This document shows, piece by piece, positions 1 through 9,003 of a stretch of 64,000 nucleotides of DNA. The notes under the pieces were generated by a model. It was not told the DNA's origin, did not search any database, and was given only the letters and a program-made list of their open reading frames with translations. Where the stretch lies: the NCBI GenBank assembly GCA_045598325.1, contig JAZLLT010000092.1:62001-126000 (forward strand), read 5' to 3'. Each line of letters starts with the position of its first letter. Positions within the stretch are counted from its first letter, which is position 1. The position numbers were made by a program, and so were the translations under genes. Origin of the DNA: RUG14130 sp045598325 (GTDB taxonomy: Bacteria > Bacillota > Clostridia > Christensenellales > Aristaeellaceae).

Positions 1-205
1 AACGCGCAGTCTGCCAGATCAGGACGCATGCACTCAGTCGCGGGATGGCATATTGACTCCATCTACCGGTTCTTCATAAGAACGGTGCCCAATCTCGCCG
101 ATACGGCGATCTTTGAGCAGGCAGCACTATTCAGTTCATGGATGTCATCGATCGCGGCAAAGGCAATCACCGCACCGGAGTCGAATTCTTTTTCTGTGTA
201 GCTTA
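1..205 (-). pseudogene. Decayed fragment of a second DUF1861 gene
   Basis: This stretch is a degenerate copy of the middle and C-terminal part of the DUF1861 gene at 925-1863. Bases 1-44 match 1037-1080 exactly, 49-128 match 1168-1247 at about 87 percent identity, and 129 to about 200 match 1318 onward. Two internal deletions of 83 and 70 bases separate the blocks, the first between CAT repeats. No reading frame survives across the joints. It presumably continues beyond the left edge. It records a tandem duplication of the DUF1861-SGNH end of the sugar locus followed by decay. Confidence 0.85.
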
Positions 206-240
206 TTGTTTACCGGATTTACGCAGGACATGTAATGTCA

Positions 241-906
241 TCAAAAGGTCTCGGGCCAGACTGCATGCATCCACGCCTTCGCAATCAATTGATGCCCAAG
301 CGCGTTAGGATGAACGCCATCCAACGCAACCTCACCCGCTCCGTATTTATCACACGCTTCGTCCAGCATATTCTGAAGTGGCACAAATATCGCATCGTGT
401 TTTTCTGCCACTCTTCTGGCGGCTTCCGCGCGAAGGCGCAATTCCGGCATCATCTGATCCCATTTGGCATTCGTAGCATGCCCGGGAAGAAGAAACGGTT
501 CCATGATTACAAAGCGCGTACCGGGATTTTTCCGCTCCGTGAGATTGAGCAGCAAATCATAAACCTCCTCAAACTCCTGCGCATCTACGCCGTTGCCGAA
601 GTCGAACTCGTGCCACATATCATTGACACCGATCAAAATGCTGACGATGTCCGGCTTCAGATTGAGGCAGTCCTTTTTCCAGCGTGCCAGCAGATCCACG
701 ACACGGTCACCGCTGATGGCACGGTTCATGCACTGTACTTTTTTACCGCCATCAATAACCGCCGCGCTGGAAATATACATCGGATAGCAGGAACCAAGCG
801 TCACATCATTGTCACGCGTACGGTTCATATCCGTTATGGAATCACCTTGAAACAGAATCAGTTCACATTCACCATTACGGACCAGATTTCCCTTATTGTC
901 AAACAT
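241..906 (-). CDS. SGNH/GDSL-family esterase
   Basis: A 221-residue cytosolic SGNH hydrolase, no signal peptide. Block I is GDSIT (Ser23 nucleophile), block II has Gly66 in the ISGDR segment, block III is GVND (residues 93-96) and block V is DGVH (Asp196, His199), so the catalytic set is complete. The family removes acyl groups, often acetyl, from carbohydrates. A GGGAGG ribosome binding site lies 6 bases before the ATG. The gene sits 18 bases after a DUF1861 gene at the end of a mannoside-type ABC operon, so deacetylation of imported oligosaccharides is the likely job; the substrate is inferred, not visible. Confidence 0.85.
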   Translation of the reverse strand: MFDNKGNLVRNGECELILFQGDSITDMNRTRDNDVTLGSCYPMYISSAAVIDGGKKVQCMNRAISGDRVVDLLARWKKDCLNLKPDIVSILIGVNDMWHEFDFGNGVDAQEFEEVYDLLLNLTERKNPGTRFVIMEPFLLPGHATNAKWDQMMPELRLRAEAARRVAEKHDAIFVPLQNMLDEACDKYGAGEVALDGVHPNALGHQLIAKAWMHAVWPETF

Positions 907-924
907 AAACGGCCTCCCGATAAA

Positions 925-1863
925 TTACAGTAAGTCTCCGAAAGGTGCATCAATGGTAATCCTGCCCTCTGTCACATCACCGAGGCCGCTATAGAGATCC
1001 GCTTTCCCGTCCGCCCGCATCACGATTCCGCTGGTAAACGCGCAGTCTGCCAGATCAGGACGCATGCACTCAGTCGCGGGATAGCATTTTTTATCACCGA
1101 TGATCTTCATATCGGAGGCTTTGTGCGTCTTGGGATCGAATATGAAGGAAATATTCATATAAACCAACATATTGATGCCATTTACCGGTTCTTCAAAAGA
1201 ACGGTGTCCGATCACGCCGATACGGCCGTCTTTGAGCAGGTAGCACTGATTGCATCCTCCCCACTCACCGCGGTCAAACAGATTTTCGATCACTTTCGCG
1301 CGATTTACGACCTGCGCATTCAGTTCATTGATGTCATCGATCGTGGCAAAGCCAATCACCGCGCCGGAACCGAATTCTTTTTCTATGATCTCGCTGCGGG
1401 GACGAGAAAAAACACCGATTTTTCCATCAGCCATTTCAACGAGACGGATATCCTTCATATCGGCAGGACCGCAAGTGAAATGGGACATCAGGGAAGGATC
1501 GCTTCCACGATAAAAGTAACCATAGAAGTTATCGATGATACCGGAACTCTTGCGCACATGCGTTCCGCCCATGATCATTTCTCCGTGAATAAAGGCAATG
1601 AACGGATCCTCCAGCGGGTAAATGAGACTGTTGGCAGCAGGCGCGTACTCGTCTTTTCCCACTTCCTCAAACAGCCACGCAGTAGAATCGGCGAAATTTT
1701 CGCGCTTCTCAACCCGCCCGAAAATGTAACGCTTTCCATTCCACTCAAAGGGAATCGAGCAGTTATAAACATCCATATTGCGGACACCGCGGAACTTCAG
1801 CAGACTGCTCTCATAGATGTGCGCCTGCTCATGGAATTTTTCTCTCATCTCGGTAATATTCAT
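925..1863 (-). CDS. DUF1861 (MTP-1-like) beta-propeller protein
   Basis: A 312-residue protein I assign to DUF1861, the bacterial relatives of Leishmania MTP mannosyltransferase/phosphorylases, which are distant relatives of GH130 five-bladed propellers. Recognisable segments are EDPFIAFI near residue 85, MKDIRLVE near 137 and MRPDLADCAFTSG near 275, all also present in the paralogue at 24580-25527. No signal peptide, so cytosolic. The ATG at 1863 is preferred over an upstream GTG because GGAG lies 8 bases before it. It follows two ABC permeases by about 12 bases. A role in making or phosphorolysing mannosides is inferred from family and neighbours; activity is unproven. Confidence 0.75.
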   Translation of the reverse strand: MNITEMREKFHEQAHIYESSLLKFRGVRNMDVYNCSIPFEWNGKRYIFGRVEKRENFADSTAWLFEEVGKDEYAPAANSLIYPLEDPFIAFIHGEMIMGGTHVRKSSGIIDNFYGYFYRGSDPSLMSHFTCGPADMKDIRLVEMADGKIGVFSRPRSEIIEKEFGSGAVIGFATIDDINELNAQVVNRAKVIENLFDRGEWGGCNQCYLLKDGRIGVIGHRSFEEPVNGINMLVYMNISFIFDPKTHKASDMKIIGDKKCYPATECMRPDLADCAFTSGIVMRADGKADLYSGLGDVTEGRITIDAPFGDLL

Positions 1864-1875
1864 TCTCACATCTCC

Positions 1876-2823
1876 TTATTCAACGATTCCGGTTCGTTCA
1901 ATACTTTCGGTAAAGTGTCTCTGGGTAAACAGGTAAATAATCAGAAGCGGTGCAACAAAGAGCAGCGCACCGGCGATCTTCGCGGCTGTCAGCGTCAGAG
2001 AGTAATCGGCATTAGGCACGGTGATTCGGGACAACGCGACGGGAAGCGTAGTGATTCGTGTGTAGAATAAGCCGGTCAGGTAGCTCTCATTCCAGTGCCA
2101 AACCATGGAAAACAGAAAAACCGTGATTCGGGCAGGTTTGGCAAGGGGCAGCATCACCTTGAAGAAGACTCTATATGTCCCCGCGCCGTCAATGTAAGCC
2201 GCTTCCTCAAGCTGGGCAGGCAGTTTCTTAAAGAACTGCATATATATGATAACAAACAGCCCGCCTTTCAATCCGCCTCCGAATATCGCGGGCAATATGA
2301 ACGACATCGGACTATTGATGGTCCCCAAAGTGCGGTAAACAGAGATGAGCGGCATGAACACCGTCTGCGGCGGAATGATATATGACAGCAGCAGCATGAT
2401 GAACAAAAACCGTTTACAGGGGAAATCCAATCTGGCAAAAGCATAACCCGCGATAGCGCAGGTAAATACCTGAATAATCGCCGGCGGGAAGGTGGTAAGA
2501 ATAGACACGAACAGATTGGACTTCATAAGGTCCTGCCACAGGCTCCGGTCAGGGGAGAACTTGGGGGCGATACCCATGGAATTGAACGCGAACTTCACAT
2601 TTGTCAGAGTAGGATTGCGCGGAATCCACTTGGCGGTACTGTCTGTAGCATCCGCAACGCTTTTAAAGCTCATGGAGAGCATATAGAGTACCGGCTCAAG
2701 ATATAGAAGAGCGAAGGCGGTCAGAATGATATACAGGGGCAGTCTCCGCATAAATGAAAGTGACCGGAAACGCTCTGCGATACCCAGCGAAAGTGACTCG
2801 CATTTCAATTTCCCGTTTCTCAT
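1876..2823 (-). CDS. Carbohydrate ABC transporter permease (MalG/UgpE type)
   Basis: A 315-residue inner-membrane subunit of a CUT1 sugar importer. About six hydrophobic segments are visible, and the EAA loop that docks the ATPase lies at residues 206-226 (EEAAYIDGAGTYRVFF). Its ATG overlaps the stop of the preceding permease by 4 bases (ATGA), and GGAGGA stands 8 bases upstream, so the two are translationally coupled and should form a heterodimer. No ATPase gene is beside it; the single MalK-type ATPase at 12780-13904 probably serves this pair and the second pair at 8104-9947. Substrate is presumably an oligosaccharide of the locus. Confidence 0.93.
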   Translation of the reverse strand: MRNGKLKCESLSLGIAERFRSLSFMRRLPLYIILTAFALLYLEPVLYMLSMSFKSVADATDSTAKWIPRNPTLTNVKFAFNSMGIAPKFSPDRSLWQDLMKSNLFVSILTTFPPAIIQVFTCAIAGYAFARLDFPCKRFLFIMLLLSYIIPPQTVFMPLISVYRTLGTINSPMSFILPAIFGGGLKGGLFVIIYMQFFKKLPAQLEEAAYIDGAGTYRVFFKVMLPLAKPARITVFLFSMVWHWNESYLTGLFYTRITTLPVALSRITVPNADYSLTLTAAKIAGALLFVAPLLIIYLFTQRHFTESIERTGIVE

Positions 2824-3707
2824 GGCGTCTTCCTCCTTTCCCGTTTATCAGAGAACCGAATGGAATTTCGGAAAATCAGTGCCGCAAATCCCAAAAGCAG
2901 AAGCACGAGCGCGAAATACAGCCACGCGATGGCACTGGCATATCCGTATCCGGTATTTGTCTGATTGGAATGCCAGGTAATAACATCCATGAGGGGGTTT
3001 ATATTAGTGGTAAATTGATCAACTATGGTATAGACCACTGAGATGAACAAGAACGGCGCAAGACCCGGCAGAGTAATGGTCCAAAGTGTCTCCCACTTGC
3101 CGGCACCGTCGATTTTTGCCGCCTCATAGGTGCTGGGGTTTATCGACTGCATGCCCGCAATCAGCAGCAGCATTTGAACGCCCGAGTACCATAGTATCAC
3201 CAGGAAGTTATCCATGACGGTATTTAAACTCGTGCCCAAAGTGCCGCCGATGCCGCTGACCAGATTCTTCGCCGTATCACTTTGGAGAAAGTCGATGCTT
3301 GCCTGACCCTCGGAGGTGAGCGTTGCAATCAGATTTCCACTGGTCAATACCACAGGCAGGAAGAAGATGGCTCTGAAGAAACCGCGTCCCGCGAATTTTT
3401 CGTTGAGCAGCAAAGCCATGATAAGCGAGAATACAACAATGGTAGGTATAACCAGTATGTTCTGCTGAAGGGTCTGCAGCAGCTTATTGGGGATTTCCGC
3501 GTCTTCCAACAGAGCTTTGCGGAAATTGTCAATACCGATGAAATTCATTTCCAGATGATCCAGGACGAAATTCACCTTGTTGAGGGCCATATAGAAGCAA
3601 TAAATCAGCGGGAAAGCCGTAAAAGCCGCAAAACCGATCACCCATGGCGCAACAAAGCTCAAGCCGACCAGACGCTTATGCTTTTCGTAAGATAATGGTT
3701 TGCGCAT
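2820..3707 (-). CDS. Carbohydrate ABC transporter permease (MalF/UgpA type)
   Basis: A 295-residue CUT1 permease with a first membrane segment at about residues 15-40 and the EAA loop at 194-214 (YEAAKIDGAGKWETLW). It is the partner of the permease that overlaps its 3' end. It starts one base after the stop of the DUF5696 gene, with GGAGGA 10 bases before the ATG, so it belongs to the same leftward operon. An insertion of about 30 residues between hydrophobic segments (near 132-165) is predicted to be outside the membrane. Function is clear at family level; the transported sugar is not. Confidence 0.93.
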   Translation of the reverse strand: MRKPLSYEKHKRLVGLSFVAPWVIGFAAFTAFPLIYCFYMALNKVNFVLDHLEMNFIGIDNFRKALLEDAEIPNKLLQTLQQNILVIPTIVVFSLIMALLLNEKFAGRGFFRAIFFLPVVLTSGNLIATLTSEGQASIDFLQSDTAKNLVSGIGGTLGTSLNTVMDNFLVILWYSGVQMLLLIAGMQSINPSTYEAAKIDGAGKWETLWTITLPGLAPFLFISVVYTIVDQFTTNINPLMDVITWHSNQTNTGYGYASAIAWLYFALVLLLLGFAALIFRNSIRFSDKRERRKTP

Positions 3708-3708
3708 G

Positions 3709-5973
3709 TCAGTCTTCTCCTCCTATTACGATGAATGTCCGTCCGGGCACTGTATCTCCCGTTGAAGAAAGGTATTCCGCATCGGTGTTATTTACGATAA
3801 CCAGAACACCGTTATCATATTCCGTCTCGGAAACACCCGGCACAGGTACCCGGTGACCGGTAATCAAGTGACCGCGGGTAGCACGCTCATACGGTTCAAG
3901 GTTAGCCCAAACCGCCAGCACATCGTCCTTCCAAACATCAAACTGCGTGCTGTAATAGGACGCGCTGTCGGCAAAAGCCAACTCTTCCGTACCTTCATAG
4001 CTCAGCGTAAAGCTTACGCTTCCCCCCTTGGAAACTGCATCCAACAGCTGGCTTTTCGGTTCGTAGAACTCCATGTAGTCACCACAGATGTAATCAATAA
4101 TTCCATGCAACGCGATGGTGTAGAAAGGCACATTCTCATCCAGTATAGACAAATAACTGGCGCCCTCCATCTGCGTAATCACCGCGCCATCCATCAGCTC
4201 CCACACATTTCCTCCCACAACACGGACCGTGCCGAAATCGTCCCGCATCTTAAGAAGTACTGAGCGTGAACTGTCTTTCATTTCTTTCCGGTTAGTCGGG
4301 CTGGAATCGGAGTAGTCTGAGGAAAGCAGTGTGCCGATTCCCGTCTCCTCTACACCTGAGATACCCATTTTCCGGTATTCATCAAAGCATTTCTCATAGT
4401 TTTCCAGCATATAAGCGCTGTTGGCAAAAGCGCCGTCAAACAGAGGATTATCCTGAATATTATATATGGCATTATGGGAAACAGAGAGACCTTTGTGGCT
4501 GTCAAGGTACAGATGATCGTCCTGCGCATACACCCGGTATCCCAGTGTTTTTGCCACATCAGACAAGGCAGCAAGTCCACCTATACCGCCCAGTTTCTTC
4601 GACACGGGGAAACGGTTTGGCACTTGCGTCGACTCACCCCATTTACCCCAACCGGTATAGACCGCATCAACCTTTTCAACGCCGGCATCCTTCAAATAAC
4701 GCAGGATCTCTTCTGCCTGAGCAAATGTCGTCATCGGTATGAAGTTTTTACCGGTTATCCTGCTTTCCACATCTCCGCCGACCACATACAACTGCAGAGC
4801 CGGTTCGTCTGCCTCTGCATCGATCTGATGAAGGTCATACTTGTCACAGAGGTATGTGCGGTATGTCTGTGCCATGTCCACATAGTCGCCGGTACCGAAA
4901 TAGTACTTAAGAGTGCGTTTTTCATTTACATTGAAATCCGTAAAGCTGAGATAACCCGTACCCGTGGCGGCATTGGTGACCACTTTGTATTTCATGCGGT
5001 AAACAAACCTGGCTGTAATGGTATTGAAGCCGGTCTGCACCCCCGCCTTGGATGCAATGATGTCAGACTGCGTCTCTCCTTCATCAATGACCGTCAGCAT
5101 GGTATTGCCGTCCCGGATAACGCCAAAGGCCGGGAAAATCACCTTGGGTTTTTCCCGTTCCGCGCGAAGCTGCGTATCAAAGCCATTATACAGCGCCATA
5201 TCCGCTCCGTATGCATGGGTGATATATTGGTTGCCGGCGTAGTTTTCCGACTGGAAATCAATAAGTGCTCCCAAACCGTCAGGAACCAACAGACTCCCTT
5301 CTACACCCATATCGCTTCGGGCCGCGCCCATGTTGGGGAACAGATAAAAATCCACCACGAGGCAGGAATCCTTTTTGACGAAGGTTTTGGTTCCGTTCGG
5401 ATTGGTTTTATACACTTCTCCGGGGTCGGAGATCAAATATGAAGGGATCTCGACCCGCAGGCAATCATCCTCCAGAAACAAGTCATACCCAAAAGTAACA
5501 TGATTATCCAGGAACTCTATATATACGCGTACGCCATTTTCAAGCCAAAATACAGTCGTTTTGCTGTTCTGAGACAGAGGGTTCGTGTATTTCGTATCAT
5601 TACTGGTTGCCTGCGTGGTATAGGTAAACATTACGGGAGAACGCAGATTATTCTTCCACAGCGTATTGCTGCTTTCCATCTGCATTTCCTCTTCGGTGGG
5701 ACAGGACCTCCAGACATAGCCGTTATCCTTGTTCTCGACCTGTATGTTGCCGTCTTCCGCACACACGAGAAGCCGAAGAGCGTTGCTTTCAGCCGCTACA
5801 AAATACCCGGTCTCCTCTACAGGCGTCAGGGTATCATTCGGTACAACAATTTCTCCTTCCGCTTCACCATACATCAGCCGGGGAGATTTGTTCTCGTTGT
5901 ACATCCTCACGCCGTAAACTGTACCGGCCAGCAGAGCGATCACCACGATTGTTATGATTGTTTTTTTAAACAT
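3709..5973 (-). CDS. DUF5696 membrane-anchored protein, glycosidase-like
   Basis: A 754-residue protein with one N-terminal membrane anchor (residues 3-22) and a large outer portion. I recognise it as DUF5696, a family regularly found inside Clostridia sugar-ABC operons and without assigned activity. The first half looks like a beta-rich domain; the second (from about residue 410) has alternating strands and helices with aromatic and acidic clusters (YTGWGKWGES, GVEETGIG) reminiscent of a TIM-barrel glycosidase, an inference only. The ATG at 5973, overlapping the upstream stop by 8 bases with GGGAG upstream, is preferred over a start nine codons earlier because the membrane anchor begins there. 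Confidence 0.8.
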   Translation of the reverse strand: MFKKTIITIVVIALLAGTVYGVRMYNENKSPRLMYGEAEGEIVVPNDTLTPVEETGYFVAAESNALRLLVCAEDGNIQVENKDNGYVWRSCPTEEEMQMESSNTLWKNNLRSPVMFTYTTQATSNDTKYTNPLSQNSKTTVFWLENGVRVYIEFLDNHVTFGYDLFLEDDCLRVEIPSYLISDPGEVYKTNPNGTKTFVKKDSCLVVDFYLFPNMGAARSDMGVEGSLLVPDGLGALIDFQSENYAGNQYITHAYGADMALYNGFDTQLRAEREKPKVIFPAFGVIRDGNTMLTVIDEGETQSDIIASKAGVQTGFNTITARFVYRMKYKVVTNAATGTGYLSFTDFNVNEKRTLKYYFGTGDYVDMAQTYRTYLCDKYDLHQIDAEADEPALQLYVVGGDVESRITGKNFIPMTTFAQAEEILRYLKDAGVEKVDAVYTGWGKWGESTQVPNRFPVSKKLGGIGGLAALSDVAKTLGYRVYAQDDHLYLDSHKGLSVSHNAIYNIQDNPLFDGAFANSAYMLENYEKCFDEYRKMGISGVEETGIGTLLSSDYSDSSPTNRKEMKDSSRSVLLKMRDDFGTVRVVGGNVWELMDGAVITQMEGASYLSILDENVPFYTIALHGIIDYICGDYMEFYEPKSQLLDAVSKGGSVSFTLSYEGTEELAFADSASYYSTQFDVWKDDVLAVWANLEPYERATRGHLITGHRVPVPGVSETEYDNGVLVIVNNTDAEYLSSTGDTVPGRTFIVIGGED

Positions 5974-8086
5974 AACCCAACAACTCCCTGATAAACTCAT
6001 TAACGAAATTGTATGCCTGGATCAATATACCCACTACCGCCATCACGGCAACTATGGTCATAACGGCAACAAAGAGGATCCACAGTATATTTTTGATGGT
6101 TTCTCCAAATTCATATCCGTGGATCTCTTTGACCTGAATAAACAGAAGAAACAGAACCCAAAGATACAGGAATCCTCTGATTATCCAGTAAATGGATCCC
6201 TCGGCCAATGTTAAAGCATTACTGATAAGCGCCAGCGGAACCGTAAATACGATCAGCGGCATGAGCGCGTACACCGTACTGATAACAACACCCTTAAAGG
6301 TGCCCTGTCCCTTGGTAATGGAGCCGACCAGATAATTGGCGGCAATCCAAAGCAGCACAGGCAAAACATAGGTTGCCGCAGAACTGACCAGACTCACTCC
6401 GTGGATGCCGTTTTCGTCAAATACGAAGTTGGTGAGTGCGCGCTCGGCGATCATTACAGCAAAGAACACCACATACATGCCGACAGCCGAAGCGATACTG
6501 CCTTTACCAAGCCGGGTCACCTCATAATAGGTATCGATCGGGTGGCGAAGCATGCGCAGGGAATAGCGCATCTGCTGATAGAGCTTTGCCGTACGGGGCA
6601 AATAACGGTTCAGTTTCTCCGACACAAAACCATTCAGTTTTCCAAGTCCCTTGCCAATGGCGGAATAGATACTGAAGCCCGTCAGTTTGACCACAAGGAA
6701 GTGGATGATAACATATGCCGCCAGCACGCCAATGACAGGTGCCGCGTATTTTTGCACAACGATAGCCCTGTACTTCCACTGGGCATCGGAATAGTATTCC
6801 TGATTGGAAGCAAGCTTCATATACCGCATAGCGGCTTTATAATCCTTCTCCATGAATGCGATTTTGCCAAGGCCGAGATTCGCCCAGTAATAGTTGGCAT
6901 TCATCTTGAGGATACTCTTCCAAGCGTCTCCCGTTTCGGCATACAGGCCCTCATCGTAAAGAGACACCGCGCCCAGGATTTTGCTCATGAGTTCCGTCGG
7001 GCGGAAAACATGGAAGCCGTTATATCCTTTATCCAACACCATCAGCGTTCCGTCATCCATCACGGAGATGGCCACAGGGTCATTGAAGTAGCCAATGCGC
7101 TTATCATTGCCCACCAGTTTCTCTCCGAAGGTAACCAGAGGGTTGCCATTGGATTCATATATGATGACATTGCCGTTTACATTATCGATACCGTAAATGA
7201 TCCCGTCATCGCTTACATAGATCGAGCTCACAGCGGACATGGTTTTGTCTCTTCTGCTCACTTGAACCTGCGTATTTATCTCGGAAAAAAGATTGGTACC
7301 GCTGGCATTGAATTTCTTTATTTGCTTGTCGGAGAGGTTGCTGGTGCAGGTATAAATGAACCCATCACCGCTTACGCACATTCCGGAGATAGTCGGCGAG
7401 ACCGCGTTCAGGTTGGTAGCGATCTGCTCATCCGTATAAATCAAACGCTTTACACGCTCCGACAAAGTCAGTTGGGTGGCGTTTCTGCCGAAATATCCCT
7501 GAAATTTCCCGGTAATGTCCATGAGCATGAGGCCATCATTACCGCCTTTAAGCAGGATATAGATATATCCTCTGCGGTCCACAGCCACCTTTGTGGGCGT
7601 AAACATGATATTTTCGAGACGCACATCATTCGGCGCGCCAAGATCCGCCACAAGGTTATTTTCACGGTCCAGTACCGCGATGCGGGCGTTTCCTGTATCC
7701 GCAACATAAACCTTTCCGTCATCTGCCGCGAAAACGCCCTCGGGATTGCGCAGAATACCCTCACCGAAGATATCCAGCACTTCACCTTCGATCGTCATCT
7801 TGAGGATACGATTGTTATCCTTGTCCGCGACATAGATATTTCCATCCGAATCCAGACAGAAATCCGCCGGATTCCTCAAGCCGTTCTGCGGTTCATGCTC
7901 ACCCGCGTCATTAACGGTATATAGATTCTGTCCCACCAATTCCATGGGGACATAAGGACTCTGCATGAAAAACGGCTCTCCGTCCGGCGTATAGCTGAAC
8001 GAACGGTACGGCGGTTCATCCGCTGACGCAACCGACGAAACGATGATCATGATCACCGTCATCAGCAATAACAGTCTTCTTTTCAC
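5966..8086 (-). CDS. NHL-repeat beta-propeller fused to YIP1 membrane domain
   Basis: A 706-residue protein starting at a GTG (8086) with AAGGGAG 8 bases upstream; the longer open frame upstream is antisense to a permease. Order: signal or anchor segment (1-20), NHL propeller blades (about 60-370, with units such as GNIYVADKDNNRI and GKVYVADTGNARI), a TPR-like helical hairpin (about 400-465), a membrane helix near 475, then a polytopic YIP1-type region (about 520-706). The propeller is therefore probably outside and tethered to a membrane-embedded tail. It lies 18 bases after a permease and directly before DUF5696. A role as scaffold or sugar-capture accessory is a guess. Confidence 0.8.
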   Translation of the reverse strand: MKRRLLLLMTVIMIIVSSVASADEPPYRSFSYTPDGEPFFMQSPYVPMELVGQNLYTVNDAGEHEPQNGLRNPADFCLDSDGNIYVADKDNNRILKMTIEGEVLDIFGEGILRNPEGVFAADDGKVYVADTGNARIAVLDRENNLVADLGAPNDVRLENIMFTPTKVAVDRRGYIYILLKGGNDGLMLMDITGKFQGYFGRNATQLTLSERVKRLIYTDEQIATNLNAVSPTISGMCVSGDGFIYTCTSNLSDKQIKKFNASGTNLFSEINTQVQVSRRDKTMSAVSSIYVSDDGIIYGIDNVNGNVIIYESNGNPLVTFGEKLVGNDKRIGYFNDPVAISVMDDGTLMVLDKGYNGFHVFRPTELMSKILGAVSLYDEGLYAETGDAWKSILKMNANYYWANLGLGKIAFMEKDYKAAMRYMKLASNQEYYSDAQWKYRAIVVQKYAAPVIGVLAAYVIIHFLVVKLTGFSIYSAIGKGLGKLNGFVSEKLNRYLPRTAKLYQQMRYSLRMLRHPIDTYYEVTRLGKGSIASAVGMYVVFFAVMIAERALTNFVFDENGIHGVSLVSSAATYVLPVLLWIAANYLVGSITKGQGTFKGVVISTVYALMPLIVFTVPLALISNALTLAEGSIYWIIRGFLYLWVLFLLFIQVKEIHGYEFGETIKNILWILFVAVMTIVAVMAVVGILIQAYNFVNEFIRELLGYV

Positions 8087-8103
8087 CTGATTTTGCTCCC
8101 TTG

Positions 8104-9003
8104 TCACTTGATTCCTGAGGTTACCATGGTCTGTATCATGGATTTTTGCAGAACCGCGAAAATGATGAAGTTCGGCAGGAACATGATGAGACCCGCGGCG
8201 GCTGATGCGCCCTTCCGGGCCACCGAAGATGCCGTGAGACCGCTGGTCAGAGTATTGATGAAGTACGGCAGCGTCTTCATGGACTCGTTGACGGTATACA
8301 GGGTCGAGGTGTTCGTATCTCCCCAAACCGTTTGGAAACTGATGATCAACACAGCACCGATAGCAGGCAGGACCGAAGGAAGTATGATGCTGAACAGGAT
8401 ACGCAGTTCATTCGCGCCGTCGATCTTCGCGGCTTCGCAGAGTGAATCGGGTATCTGATCCATGAACTGCTTGATAAGGAATACGCCCATGGGGAGCGCC
8501 AGCTGGGGTAAAATATGAGCCCAATAGGTATCGATGATGTGAAGGCCGGAAACGATCAGATATCTGGTGATCACAACTGCTTCCGGGGCAAACATGAGTG
8601 CCGTCACAATGAGATCGAACAGCCATTTTTTGCCCGGGAATTTCATCTTTGAAAACGCGTACGCGCAGGTACTGCTGATGAGCAGAATGGCCGCCACCGT
8701 GATAACGGTGACAAATACACTGTTGAACAGATAACGCGTAAACGGTACCGTGGAGACATCCGTCGCGTAAATGAATTCATAGAAGTTCTGCAGCGTCGGG
8801 CTTTTGACAAAAAACCGCGGCGGATACATGAACAATTCGCTCATGGGTTTGAAGGCATTGCAGATAATGTAGATGATAGGCAAAATCGACACCAGCGCAA
8901 TGGCAGTCAGTATGAGCAAAATCACCACAGTGCCGAAACGCATGTGGGTAAAGTTGTGCCATCCTTCACGGAGGGCATAACGGGCGCGTGTACTGCGTTT
9001 CAT
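8104..9003 (-). CDS. Carbohydrate ABC transporter permease (MalG type), second system
   Basis: A 299-residue CUT1 permease: an amphipathic N-terminus followed by a membrane segment at about 22-48, and an EAA loop near 190-210 (CEAAKIDGANELRILF). Its ATG overlaps the stop of the preceding permease by one base (TAATG), with GGAGG 7 bases upstream. Together with the 9003-9947 gene it makes a second permease pair in the same operon as the 1876-3707 pair. Having two pairs but one ATPase suggests the operon imports two related sugars, or one sugar of different lengths. Confidence 0.93.
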   Translation of the reverse strand: MKRSTRARYALREGWHNFTHMRFGTVVILLILTAIALVSILPIIYIICNAFKPMSELFMYPPRFFVKSPTLQNFYEFIYATDVSTVPFTRYLFNSVFVTVITVAAILLISSTCAYAFSKMKFPGKKWLFDLIVTALMFAPEAVVITRYLIVSGLHIIDTYWAHILPQLALPMGVFLIKQFMDQIPDSLCEAAKIDGANELRILFSIILPSVLPAIGAVLIISFQTVWGDTNTSTLYTVNESMKTLPYFINTLTSGLTASSVARKGASAAAGLIMFLPNFIIFAVLQKSMIQTMVTSGIK

